DNA from: Mansonella perstans
Taxonomy: Eukaryota > Nematoda > Chromadorea > Rhabditida > Onchocercidae
Assembly (NCBI GenBank): GCA_037074765.1
Contig: JBAMDO010000103.1
Location: forward strand, 124,001 to 188,000
Direction: 5' to 3'
DNA length: 64,000 nucleotides
In this document: positions 35,893 to 48,203 of the stretch, one piece after another
Numbering within the stretch: position 1 is the first letter of the stretch
Layout: each line of letters begins with the position of its first letter
Position numbers and translations under genes: made by a program
The notes under the pieces: model-generated
What the model was told of the DNA's origin: nothing
Seen by the model: only the letters and a program-made list of their open reading frames with translations
Database searches by the model: none

Positions 35893-38579
35893 GAACACTG
35901 TAACAATATGTGCACAACAACGATATGTAGATGTGCTTATTGATTAACAAAAAAAAAGAACATACTGCGGTGTCGAATTCTGAGGTATCGAGAAATGTTG
36001 AAGTGATGAGATCTGAGTGTATGTTCAACTTAGTTCATACAGTGATTTCCCTTTATAAGCAGTCTTCACAGTTTATTGGAGAGAGCGTGATTATTCACAC
36101 ACTGTCACCGAATTCGATCGTGATCATAATTAGTTTGCAGATTGTGTTAGATTGATAAGAAATGTAGTTTTGTTAAATTAACAAACAGGAGTGGGTTTTT
36201 GAAATGCGTAGAAAATAAAACAATCTAGAAAGTGACCGTTTCTTGGCCAATTTCATTCTATTAATTAATCAAAATACCTAAGCTCCTGAACTGGAAGTAG
36301 TAACTGTACAAAGACCAGAAAACGAATGCTCAGAAATATATTTCTCTCTAAATTGGAACAAAAAATTAGTTGCAGAAATGAATTTCCCTGAAAATCTTGC
36401 AGCACTTAGAGCCTCAGCTATTGGATCGGGTCAAAAGATTTGAAATTTGGTAAACTACAGACGAGGCTATCATTTGCGTATGAACTGATAAAAAGTTATG
36501 ATGCAAATTCACCACACTGTAAATGTTCCGGAAATTTCCGATCAGTATTTCATAGAGAGACTTTTAAGAAATCGTCAATATTGAGAATAAAGTAACTCAA
36601 TTTGGATTTATTTTTTCCGAAAAAGATTTCGGACTTATGGTATAACTGAATGGCAAAGGCAGATCATCGAGCATGACCTAGACCGAGTGAAAGCATAAAA
36701 TATAGAAACCATTGAAAATCCCACTGCTTTTACCTGAAAAACTAAATTGTCTGCATTTTTTTTCGGCAACGAACAATGAACCGCAAAATTGAAATGTGAT
36801 CATATGTTGAGCTGCCATAATCATTTACGTATTGAACGATAGCGATTGATTCAGTGATACAATCGTAATCGAAAGATAAACTTGTTCTTTAGCAAACAGC
36901 AAAAAAACTTTATGAGAAAAAAAATGAAGTAAGAGCTAATTCCACGAATAACGCAGGAGAAGAGAAGGAACAGTAAAAATGGTTGCAGAGCTAATTTATA
37001 GCTAATTCAAAATATTTTTCGATATATCAGAAAATAATTACCGCAAATTAGAAGTTATTAAATGAAAAGCACATTTATGGTTGGAAAAATAAAATTCATT
37101 TCATCCAAATTATTTAAACTATTATGCAGTTCAACATATTTGTGAAGGTAGATTGGTATCTTGAAAAACATTTACAGAACTAACCCAAAACAAGAACTTG
37201 CATCATTCTATGTTGAAAGAACTATTATTTGAAATTATAATGAAAAAGGAAGTAAATGAAAGCTTCCGCATACTCATTTTCTGCTCATATAAATTTACTC
37301 CTGCATCAAATTGCTATTTCATTGTCACCGATGAATCAGTTGCCATTTCCTGATAAACAAAAAATAGAGATAATCTGATTACGAGTTTCTAAATATCTAA
37401 TAAGCGGCAAAAAGCTTTTTTTTTTAAACTGGTCCCCAGAAAATAAATAAAAATCTTTTTAATGTATAAATAAAATAATTAAACAAATAAACATCGTCAG
37501 AAATTCTCTATCTTTGCGATAGCACAATTAATCGATAAGGAAAGTTAACATCTAATAATAAACATGTTTCATTCTAAGTTGGAAGTTTTTGCATTAAACT
37601 TGTCTGATTTGCTATGCATTTGCAGCTTCTTCTTCTCGACAGCTATATGTTTATTCCAAAAACTTTGGCTTTAATTTGTTCAATGAAGTTTTAGAGGTAA
37701 AATTCAAAATAGAGCGATAAAAGTAATGAAAACAATAAATAATACAGTAGCGAATATCAACGCTCTGGATGAGTAAAGTTCCAGATTCGACCCGTTGAAC
37801 TGCATTATTTTTCCCTATTCTCCCATAGATATTTCATCAATTATGAATGATTTTTGTTGGATTAATCAGGATATTCTAATACCGTTTATATACAGAAAAT
37901 CGAAAGGGGAACACTTAGGCCAAAGCGAGTAGTGCGACACCTTAGAATTTGATAAAGCTTAATACTATATAATTATGTGTATTATTTAGGCCGTAGTTTG
38001 CTACAGATTGTTAGAGGAATGGCGATATTCATATCAATAATAGAATCAAGCAACAGTCCGCAAAGATCTCTACTAATTACATTCCCGAAACTGATTATTA
38101 TTATTTATCAAGTTACGCAAAGACAAGTCTGCATCATATCCTTATTTGTCTTTAGTATTTCTTTTGAAGCAGTTAGAAATTGATTTATGTTTAGAAATTT
38201 CTTCCAAAATTAATCAAACTAACGAAGGCATTGCTAACGAAGGCATTGTAAACAGAGATGAAAGAAAATGATGATTTAAGAAATACTTGTCCTTTATCGG
38301 GTGAATTTGCATTTACTCTAAAACGATCATCCATGCAAAACTTTTTCTGTTATCAAGGGTCACAATATTTTTTTGGACACTATTACAACCGGAAGGTTAA
38401 TTTAGTTTAATTCAAACTTCTACATTTCCTGAGCTGTACGCCTAGGATAAGGTTCTTTGCACAGTCGTCATTAAAGCAAAAAATATAGAAGTAAACAAGC
38501 GAGTTCAAGTGCAAATATCAATGACTTTTTCATTGAACGATGTTTTCCGAGATAACTTAGTGATTAAAATCTGCGCAGG

Positions 38580-38701
38580 AATGTAAATGAACTCAAAGAA
38601 AGATTCAAAACATTTTAAGGAATGCAAATGAACTCAAAGAAAGATTCAAAACATTTTAAGGAATGCAAATGAACTCAGAGAAAGATTCAAAACACTTTAA
38701 T
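38580..38701. repeat. Three tandem copies of a 41-base unit
   Basis: Copies begin near 38580, 38621 and 38662. The unit starts AATGCAAATGAACTCAAAG and ends CATTTTAAGG. Copy 2 differs from copy 1 at one base (TGTAAA versus TGCAAA) and copy 3 has two changes, so expansion is recent. 41 is not a multiple of 3, so the array is not coding. Confidence 0.9.
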
Positions 38702-41700
38702 TTACTGTTTGTGTACCGCATTTACCTGTCTATAATCAGCAAAAGTATCTTTTAATCTTAATGACAAAGTATCTTCAATCTACCATTCTAATGACAAACG
38801 GTTGGAAGTAACCAAGTGAATGATTTGAACACAAAACCCATAATTTTATTAATAATCGTCGTATTGGAAATTCAACCGAAAAATGGAACCCAAATATTTA
38901 ATGGAATTCTTAATTACTTCATTATTTACAAAATGAATATTATCTAATTTTTGTTCAAAAAGTTGCAAATCAGATCAACCAATAATTTTTTTAAATAAAA
39001 TCAACGAGAATAAGAAGACGAATTTGAGAACGATCGATGCGTGTGGTGAAAATGTTCGGCAAGCCTACACATAAACATTTTAGACTGTGTGCTATTTGTC
39101 CGCAAAAATCGTCACTTTCCAAACATTTGCGCGCTTGTCCGAGAATTCTTTGACTCATTGAATTAATCTGACCATATATAATCAAATAATTTTCATATCC
39201 TTCTAAACTGCGCCAGTTAGCTGGACATTAAATACAAAAAGGAAGCAAAACTATGTATACAAAGCCTTGTTTTCTCTGCTTAAGGCCAAAGAGATCACAA
39301 AGTCAAGAAAATGTTTAAACAGTTATTGAATTTGTGCAAACTGATGAATGGAACTAACTAATCTGTCTAATTATTGACAGTCATAAGTTAAGTGTAATTG
39401 GTGCAGACAATGGTTAATGGTCAATTAATTGGGAGAAAATTTACATCGTTCGTAGTTATTCACGACTATATACTCATCTACTTGTTAATATGAGTTATTG
39501 CTGTTCTAATTGATTTTTAACCCAACAATATAGAATGTTTTCGAATTTTAAAAGAAACTTTTCTAAGTTATGATTGTTTTTGTACTACTAGCACTCTTAA
39601 AGTGAATAAATTTTTTCATTCTATCTACTCTCAAACTTGTATACAAATATTCTGAGATACAAAAACCTATAAATTTCGTTCCTTTCAAAACTCTATTTCA
39701 GTACTTTAAAAGCAATGATTGGCAAATGCTAAAGATGTTGCAGGAATATATTTATGTATGTTCGTAATAATCAAGCACCACTAATGATACTAATTAACTG
39801 CTTACGTAAATGCCAAGTTTCAGCCAGAATTAGACAGCGTGTCGGGAAAAATTCGTTCTTTGATTGATATTATCATGTATGGTTTATAGGAAAAATCCTG
39901 AACTGACTTTATTATTTGTTTTAAGAATAAGGTTTGAATTTTGACAGAAAATTAAAAAGATAGAAGCTAAATCAAGCTCTATAAATAAAAATCTAGCTTG
40001 GTAAAAAATGAACATATGAAAGCAAAACCTGGAAGCGAAAAATTAAAACATCGTTTGCCTAATTTATTAGGTGAAAGAGATTTTAAGATTTTACAAATGC
40101 AGTTCAGTGAAAAGATCGATCGCGTTATCGGGATTTTTTTAGCCCTGATCAAGGAGAAATAATTATTGTACGAGAATACCACAACTACTTTAACGGTTAC
40201 TTCAATGATGAACTACGCATCAGAAAAAATTTGTTAGGCAAACGAAACTTACAACAGATACGCAAGCAGAGCGCTTTTTTTAATTTTTAAACCATAAATT
40301 TGTTTTTCAGGATAATTTATGAAATATAGAGTACGACAAAACTTGCTAACGATTAAATGGCTGCGTCACAGAAGAGGCAGTTAAAACGATGGACTCATTT
40401 TCATCAGCTATTTACAATCTTAAAAATAATAAATGTTCAGATAGTTTTACAAATGATAACGCTTCACAAATTTGATAAGCCTTCTTGATTGATAACACTT
40501 AAATCTACAAAACTTAGTGTCATTTAATATTTTTACTTCATTTTTAAAATAGTTCTATTGGACTGCTAGCAGTGGATCGAGCAATTTTTTGCTTCGAATT
40601 TGGTAGCTATTCGGTTTGTTTCCATCGAAAATCATACCGCATACTGCCTGATTATATATTTAAAATGTCTTGCCGGCAAGTATGCAACTGATGAAGTGAG
40701 GAATTTGTGAAATAGACTGTAAAGACATACGCCCAATAATTGAAATAAAAGACTTTATCCTGAATTTCCAATGGTACAACAAGGATTGGAAGAAGAAAGA
40801 AGAATTTTACCGCAAATGGGAAGATCAAAGGCACAACGTGAAAAATGCTCATTCTTCTTGTTATTTGATGTTTTGCGATGCAAATCTCAAAAGTAAATTG
40901 GAAAGACCATACAATTTAAAATTCATCTTAGAATAATAACTGTCACTTCCGACTGTCCTAATTTCGCTAAAACAAAAAAAAGTTGTAAAAATTGCCATCC
41001 TTTGATTTTCACGACTATGGATTATCAGTATAGTTTTATTCAAAGGTACATTTGCAGAACTGTCGGCTTCAGCACTGAATTCAGGTACTGTCAGTGGATA
41101 GCATATGCGATGCAGCGAATTTTATTAAGCAAGTTATAATTCTCAAACCTAAAATTCTCTGTTCGTCAACTAATTCATAATAGTGCATTACCAATTTGAT
41201 AAAATTTTTCGAAAATACATTTGCTACAACAGTTTAATATTCGGATTTCGTTTTTTCGTATGCTGTTATTTACACTACGTATTCGTCATTTAAAAAATAT
41301 TATAAGTCATTCACCATGATGTATGAACGACATGATAAGTAAACACATCCCACTCTGATAGCTCTATCCGGTCTTGAAGGTAACAGCCTATGTCATCGAG
41401 ATCTTCGGGCAGCAAATACCCTCATCTATGTGCAATATCGGTATTTAATAGCCATCAGTATAATTGATTACGTTCTACTCTTTCCATTTGCGGTACTGCA
41501 AAAGACAACTAAAAAATTGAGAGTGGTGATGCTTATACTGCTCAAATATTCCGGAGACTCCACTATATCCACTATCAATTGAGTAGATATAACAAATAAA
41601 AATTAACTTAGGCACCATTGACCAAATCCAATGCAAATGTTGTGTGAACTGTCAATTCCAGCCAGAGAATTCAGATCCTAGCTGATAGCAAAAAGATCAA

Positions 41701-42146
41701 GTTCAGGAGAACAACAGAAGGTACTATGGCCAAAAACTTTGGAATAAGAGGAAGATACCAGAAAAAAAAAAGTAAAACAATCAATTTTCATTTTTCGAAA
41801 TGAAAATGATCACCCGTCTCTTTTGTGCAGCTCGTGGCTCCATCTGCTGTATAATAACCAAGTATTCAGATAGCAATGTATATCATATTTTTTTAAAGCT
41901 TTGCAGAATGGAAGTCTGCAATTTGATATTAACAAAATGTATGATTGTCAGTGGAAGCATATTTTCGTCACCAACGCATATCCTGAATGAAAAAGTTGGG
42001 GAAGAAAAGAAGAGGGAATCCCATCATAAAAAATGCCAATCTATAGGTCTCATTTGTTGTATATAACAAATAAAAAATATGGTTATCGGTGAAAGCATAG
42101 CATATTAAAATACCAAGTTTCATAGAAGTACTTTTGTTTCCAAACT

Positions 42147-43617
42147 ATTTTTTATTGAAATAAGAGAATATTCGCAAAAAATAATAGTGAAAAGATATGG
42201 GAAGAAAATAGTACACGTTTCGACACGTAAGGATGGAGATGGCAGAAGTTCCTTTAAGTATTTCTTTTAATTTTCTCAGGATTAATGCAAAATGTTCTCA
42301 GGATTAATGCAAAATATCACCTGAAAGCATTCTATCGTACCTTGTGCAACCTGCGGATCGTAACATTTCAATTCATAACTGCCATTATGTATGATCCAGT
42401 ACTTTCCATCAGTTTTTCATTATTTTTCAATATTCACAGTGAGAATTTTGGGTACTGGGCACTATAGATGATGGTTAAGGGATGGGAGTTTACGTCAATT
42501 TATGATTCTGATGCGCGCATTTTGACGAAACCATCTTGAAAAGGATTTCGTCCTAAAAGTTGCAGATGCAGATGTTACGGTGGATGATCAGCATTTGTGT
42601 TCTGCATCAGTTTTTTATCTTTAAACAGTGGTTCCCAAAGTTTTGCTGTTGAAACCAATTCAGATTAAACTTCTGCTGGTTTTGCCATTTTAGCATACAA
42701 AATAAACTGCTATGCAAATAACAGATTTCTTCCAACTTTTGAAAATATTTACATTTTAGCATACAAAACAAGCTAGATGACAGTGCAGTGACCAGTACTT
42801 TAGGTCATTAAACTTGATAATTTGCATCTTAACCATCACACTAACTCTGAGTTATTAAATTTCATTGTTTTCTTATCATGCTTATCTACTGCACTGTTTT
42901 TCACTGCTCAAGACTAAAAACCTGCCTTTATCTACAAAATATTTGCCATCAAGAATAGTTAAATTAAAAAAAAAAAAAAAAAGTACTATTAAAGAATCAG
43001 TGCACGTAATTCTCGCATTCATGATATGATATTTTCGTATAATGTTCTTCAGGGAATATGCAATTTGAATTTCAAAAGTCGAAATGATGTTCATATTTTT
43101 TGATTCACAGTTCTCATCATAAGCCTTCAGCAGGAAAAGAAATAGACAGGATAACTCAATGCTTAGCAAACATGACAGTGTTTGAAATTCGCACGCCACT
43201 GCTTTAACAATACAGATTTTATTAACGTCAACTTTGTTGTCATCTAAACGGCTTAGGCATATTGTTTTGAAGGGTAAAACATCACTTCTACCAGATATTT
43301 ATGAATTTTAACTTATAACAATTCTAATTAATTGTAACATTGACCAATGATTAATTAAACAACAATTATTTTACATCCTGCAATCTCAGGACTTTTGGCA
43401 GATTGTCTTGAAATTTCAACACTCTACCTCTTGTCTTTTTTTTTCAATAAATGTTTTTGTTTAGTCACATATGGACTGTCTATGTCTATCAGATGAATCT
43501 TATAATCATCAGTTAAATATTTTTCGTTCACAATTATTACGTTAGATCCTGGTGGAGGTGAAACTACGAATTTTTCAACCTCATCAACTCTAAGAAACTG
43601 TGTAAAAATCACGTAAT
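42147..43617. repeat. Left arm of a large inverted repeat
   Basis: It is the reverse complement of about 46626-48083 at very high identity over about 1.46 kb. It includes the second half of the minus-strand gene's last exon (to stop 43424) and its 3' flank, and near its outer end a plus-strand frame ending KDGDGRSSFKYFF. Homology breaks at ATTACGTGAT on the inner side and at an A/T-rich TTTTATTGAAAT on the outer side. A short direct duplication (TTCTCAGGATTAATGCAAAA) at 42274-42313 is present only in this arm. Confidence 0.9.
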
Positions 43618-45433
43618 CATAATCATCAAATATTTTGATTAAGTAGCCATCGTCATAACCATTCACAACGCGAAAAGTCCATTCCGAAAGCTCATAATAA
43701 GGACGAGAACGATAGATACCATAAGCAACCAAAGGTACCAGCTGAAGCGGATTTTTAATGTCCCAAATATTGTATTTAAATATTATATAATAAATTTTAC
43801 CTTTTTTTTGGAAATGGTCGATATTAATTCTTTGACATTATTTGAACTATCCACACCGTTTTTGTAATTGTTGTGCGTCGACGTTGTGCCATTTTTTATA
43901 CGCCGGTGCTGCAAGATCCCAAGATATATAATAAAATTTAAGACATTGGATACGTTACTAATCATGCTGATTGAAGCAGGTTCTGGGAAGTAATGAGTTT
44001 TACCTGGTTTCTGGAAAATGATTTCAGTGGTTTGTTGGCATTATTTAAATTATCTGCACTATTACCGTCATTATTAAACGTTAACGCTGATGTTGCGTTA
44101 CGTATATTTTCGCCATTTTTTATACGCCGGCGCTGCAAAATCTCAAGATATACAATAAGCACGCTACTGATCGGTCTAATTAGTTTTAATATCAAGGAAG
44201 TAATGAATTTTACCTGGTTTCTGGAAAATGATTTCAGTGGTTTGTTGGCATTATTTAAATTATCTGCACTATTACCGTCATTATTAAACGTTAACGCTGA
44301 TGTTGCGTTACGTATATTTTCGCCATTTTTTATACGCCGGCGCTGCAAAATCTCAAGATATACAATAAGCACGCTACTGATCGGTCTAATTAGTTTTAAT
44401 ATCAAGGAAGTAATGAATTTTACCTGGTTTCTGGAAAATGATTTCAGTGGTTTGTTGGCATTATTTAAATTATCTGCACTATTACCGTCATTATTAAACG
44501 TTAACGCTGATGTTGCGTTACGTATATTTTCGCCATTTTTTATACGCCGGCGCTGCAAAATCTCAAGATATACAATAAGCACGCTACTGATCGTCTAATT
44601 AGTTTTAATATCAAGGAAGTAATGAATTTTACCTGGTTTCTGGAAAATGATTTCAGTGGTTTGTTGGCATTATTTGAATTATCTGCACTATTACCGTCAT
44701 TATTAAACGTTAACGCTGATGTTGTGTTACGTATATTTTTGCCATTTTTTATATGGCGGCGCTGCAAAATCTCAAGATATACAATAAGCACGCTACTGAT
44801 CGTCTAATTAGTTTTAATATCAAGGAAGTAATGAATTTCACCTGGTTTCTGGAAAATGATTTCAGTGGTTTGTTGGCATTATTTAAATTATCTGCACTAT
44901 TACCGTCATTATTAAACGTTAACGCTGATGTTGTGTTACGTATATTTTTGCCATTTTTTATATGGCGGCGCTGCAAAATCTCAAGATATACAATAAGTAC
45001 TAATCGTACTAATTAGTTTTAATATCAAGGAAGTAATGAATTTCACCTGGTTTCTGGAAAATGATTTCAGTGGTTTGTTGGCATTATTTGAATTATCCGC
45101 ACTATTACCGTCATTATTAAACGTCAGCGTTAATGTTGCGTCATGTATATCCTTGTCATTTTTTATATGCCGCCGCTGCAAAATCTCAAGATATACAATA
45201 AGCACGCTACTAATCGTACTAATTAGTTTTAATATCAAGGAAGTAATGAATTTCACCTGGTTTCTGGAAAATGATTTCAGTGGTTTATTGGCATTATTTG
45301 AATTACCCGCACTATTACCGTCATTATTAAACGTCAACGTTAATGTTATGTCGCATATATTCTTGCCATTTTTCATGCAACAAAAATTGTTAAAAATCAA
45401 TGTTAGTGGAAAGCAAAGCTGAAGCTGAATCAC
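43424..45433 (-). CDS. Gene with a tandemly repeated 129-base exon, unknown family
   Basis: Not recognised. On the minus strand six exons of exactly 129 bases (45047-45175, 44842-44970, 44633-44761, 44424-44552, 44214-44342, 44004-44132), each between TTTTGCAG and CAG|GTAAAA, encode 43 residues: start RR(R/H)IKNG, middle TFNNDGNSAD, end NKPLKSFSRNQ. A partial first copy (45257 to ATG 45374-45376) and a shorter diverged copy (43801-43908, 36 codons) flank them. The last exon, 43424-43741, encodes 105 residues with LSEWTFRVVNGYDDGYLIKI, YVIFTQFLRVDEVE and a basic end. All junctions are phase 0; the total is about 439 residues if translation starts at 45376. Repeat-period differences (210, 209, 208, 205 bases) fall in the introns, never in the exons, which favours a spliced gene over a plain satellite. 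Upstream of 45376 the frame stays open through a hydrophobic stretch (LQLCFPLTLIFNNFCC) to 45433, which may be part of a signal peptide begun on an earlier exon. Confidence 0.6.
43988..45400. repeat. Tandem array, about 210-base period, seven units
   Basis: Units begin (GAAGTAATGA) near 43988, 44197, 44407, 44616, 44824, 45029 and 45240. The second to fourth units are almost identical over both exon and intron; the outer ones, especially toward 45400, are more diverged. The pattern fits recent expansion by unequal exchange from the middle of the array. Confidence 0.95.
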
Positions 45434-46625
45434 TTCAGTGTTTAGGAACAGAAATTTTTTAAAACAACAATTTAATTTAACAAACGTTTACAACGTGGTT
45501 CTTGCGCATAGAGACTGTGTACATTTCGATGATGAAAAAATGAATAAGATCAAATATGCAGCAATCATGTTGGCCTAAAATATTTTTTCAGCTAATTGCC
45601 TTTAAGACTGGTTAATTGACAATATAAAATTCCAAATTGTCCCACAATATTGGTAGAGCCAACAGAAAGCGCTACGAATGACTTTACCATTTCAATGCTA
45701 TTATGACGACAATGTTACTTGGAACTCTATGAATCATTTAGTATAGAAATTGGTGATCAAAGTTTAAATTTCAGAGAGATCTTTTTGTTATGCAAATATA
45801 AAGCGATTGCGCAATGTAATGCTACCATTTTCGTACAGAATTTTATGAAATGTTAACACTCTTTTTTTATTGATCCAAAGATGGAACTGTATCCAGACAA
45901 TTCCCATTTTTATATTTACATGCATTTTGGCTATTCATACATTTTACAGATTCGTCTTACAATATAACAAACTACAGTTTGTTGACAGTCATGTTTTATT
46001 GCTTGCAAATCTTTATTACACAGTGCATTTTTGCGTATAATCATTAAAACTTTTCAAATTAAAGTTATATTTAAATCAATCATTTTGAAGAAAAATTTGC
46101 AGGAAATTAAGAACAATCAATTTTTCGGATTACATCGAAATGTCTGATGTAGTATTGCCATCAGTGCCAAAATGATAGTCAGCAAAGAGTGAAAATTTTT
46201 AGTTATTTTGTTTAAACTTATCATGAATGTAGGATTAATTAATGAAGTGAAGAACTGGTTTTAGAGATGTGAACACATCAAATAATCCTCTCTATTTCAT
46301 CATCCATATAAGAAGTACGTCTATTAATTGTTTTCTCAACACTGCCCGTTATTCTAATTACAGGATAAATCCATCGCGATAAAGACTGATATTATCCATA
46401 TCAACATGGATGCTCTCACACCTCACTTTCTACCACTGCGTAGAGGTAATTTCTAATTTGTCTATATCGCTCATTTAACTAAGAAAAAACGATATTTATA
46501 GTATCTTCTGACACTATTTAATTATCCTGTATAATGAGACTGTTAATGGTGGTTGTTTTTCAAAAAGTGTTTTGATGCTCTAAATGGCTACGGCGATGGC
46601 TGCTCATTAAAGCACATGTAATCAC

Positions 46626-46855
46626 ATTACGTGATTTTTACACAGTTTCTTAGAGTTGATGAGGTCAAAAATTTCGTAGTTTCACCTTCACCAGGATCTA
46701 ACGTAATAATTGTGAACGAAAAATATTTGGCCGATGATTATAAGATTCATCTGATAGACCTAGACAGTCCATATGTGACTAAACAAAAACATTTATTGAA
46801 AAAAAAACAAGAGGTAGAGTGTAGAAATTTCAAGACAATCTGCCAAAAGTCCTGA
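46626..46855 (+). pseudogene. 5'-truncated copy of the exon-array gene's last exon
   Basis: The plus-strand frame YVIFTQFLRVDEVK... matches the second half of the last exon at 43424-43741 with a few substitutions (DEVE/DEVK, PPPGSN/PSPGSN, LTDD/LADD, IDIDS/IDLDS). Upstream of 46626 the similarity stops and no exon array is present. Near the end a small change shifts the frame past the original stop. It is a fragment left by the inverted duplication. Confidence 0.8.
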
Positions 46856-48083
46856 GATTACAGGATGTAAAATAATTGTTGTTTAATTAATTATTGGTCA
46901 ATGTTACAATTAATTAGAATTGTTATAAGTTAAAATTCATAAATATCTGGTAGAAGTGATGTTTTGCCCTTCAAAACAATATGCCTAAGCCGTTTAGATG
47001 ACAACAAAGTTGACGTTAATAAAATCTGTATTGTTAAAGCAGTGGCGTGCGAATTTCAAACACTGTCATGTTTGCTAAGCATTGAGTTATCCTGTCTATT
47101 TCTTTTCCTGCTGAAGGCTTATGATGAGAACTGTGAATCAAAAAATATGAACATCATTTCGACTTTTGAAATTCAAATTGCATATTCCCTGAAGAACATT
47201 ATAAGAAAATATCATATCATGAATGCGAGAATTACGTGCACTGATTCTTTAATAGTACTTTTTTTTTTTTTTTTAATTTAACTATTCTTGATGGCAAATA
47301 TTTTGTAGATAAAGGCAGGTTTTTAGTCTTGAGCAGTGAAAAACAGTGCAGTAGATAAGCATGATAAGAAAACAATGAAATTTAATAACTCAGAGTTAGT
47401 GTGATGGTTAAGATGCAAATTATCAAGTTTAATGACCTAAAGTACTGGTCACTGCACTGTCATCTAGCTTGTTTTGTATGCTAAAATGTAAATATTTTCA
47501 AAAGTTGGAAGAAATCTGTTATTTGCATAGCAGTTTATTTTGTATGCTAAAATGGCAAAACCAGCAGAAGTTTAATCTGAATTGGTTTCAACAGCAAAAC
47601 TTTGGGAACCACTGTTTAAAGATAAAAAACGGATCCAGAACACAAATGCTGATCATCCACCGTAACATCTGCATCTGCAACTTTTAGGACGAAATCCTTT
47701 TCAAGATGGTTTCGTCAAAATGCGCGCATCAGAATCATAAATTGACGTAAACTCCCATCCCTTAACCATCATCTATAGTGCCCAGTACCCAAAATTCTCA
47801 CTGTGAATATTGAAAAATAATGAAAAACTGATGGAAAGTACTGGATCATACATAATGGCAGTTATGAATTGAAATGTTACGATCCGCAGGTTGCACAAGG
47901 TACGATAGAATGCTTTCAGGTGATATTTTGCATTAATCCTGAGAACATCTATTAAAAGAAATGCTTAAAGGAACTTCTGCCATCTCCATCCTTACGTGCC
48001 AAAACGTGTACTATTTTCTTCCCATGTCTTTTCACTATTATTTTTTGCGAATATTTTCTTATTTCAATAAAAAATAGTTTGAA
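46626..48083. repeat. Right arm of the large inverted repeat
   Basis: It is the reverse-complement partner of 42147-43617. It begins inside the homologue of the repeat gene's last exon and ends in an AT-rich stretch shared with the left arm. A few substitutions and small indels separate the arms. Confidence 0.9.
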
Positions 48084-48203
48084 AAACAGTTGGCATTTTA
48101 GTTGTCCAAAATTTAGCAGTTCGTTTTGAATTGTGAATTTTAGCGAGAATTTTCTGTATAGCAAGACGGAGGAGTTTGAGCGGCATAGGATTCCATTTTC
48201 CAT
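47952..48203 (-). other. Open frame shared by both inverted-repeat arms
   Basis: The minus-strand frame ends KKIVHVLARKDGDGRSSFKH then FF and stop; the left arm has the mirror copy on the plus strand at about 42163-42270 (KKIVHVSTRKDGDGRSSFKY). Frame and stop are kept in both copies despite base changes. No family was recognised, and no partner exon with clear splice sites was found. Confidence 0.25.

Larger units (their letters stand above)
33366..42146. other. Gene-poor region with simple repeats
   Basis: About 8.8 kb with no convincing gene on either strand. It contains the CA-rich microsatellite at 35758-35892 and the 41-base minisatellite at 38580-38701. Short frames such as 38991-39185 (minus, four Cys) and 41800-42066 (plus) lack splice context or family signal. 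Confidence 0.5.

Noticed and set aside
35691..36028. His/Thr-, Tyr/Val- and Cys/Met-rich frames on both strands.
   Set aside because: They are translations of the CA-rich microsatellite.
38991..39185. Minus-strand frame with four Cys (ARKCLESDDFCGQIAHSLKC).
   Set aside because: The composition is coding-like, but there is no start, partner exon or known family; kept only as a note.
41800..42066. 88-codon plus-strand frame beginning with ATG.
   Set aside because: No domain, signal peptide or splice support; it is just outside the inverted repeat and of chance length for this region.
43988..45400. Could the array be a CRISPR or other prokaryotic repeat?
   Set aside because: Units are about 210 bases with no short-repeat/unique-spacer pattern, and the whole window is intron-rich eukaryotic DNA.
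43993..45422. Long plus-strand open frames across the tandem array (TWFLENDFSGLLAL repeats).
   Set aside because: They are the antisense of the minus-strand exons. They look long only because the unit is about 210 bases, a multiple of three, and they break wherever an intron indel occurs.
42147..48083. Foldback DNA transposon.
   Set aside because: No transposase, no target-site duplication that I could see, and the arms contain part of a host-like gene; inverted segmental duplication explains it better.
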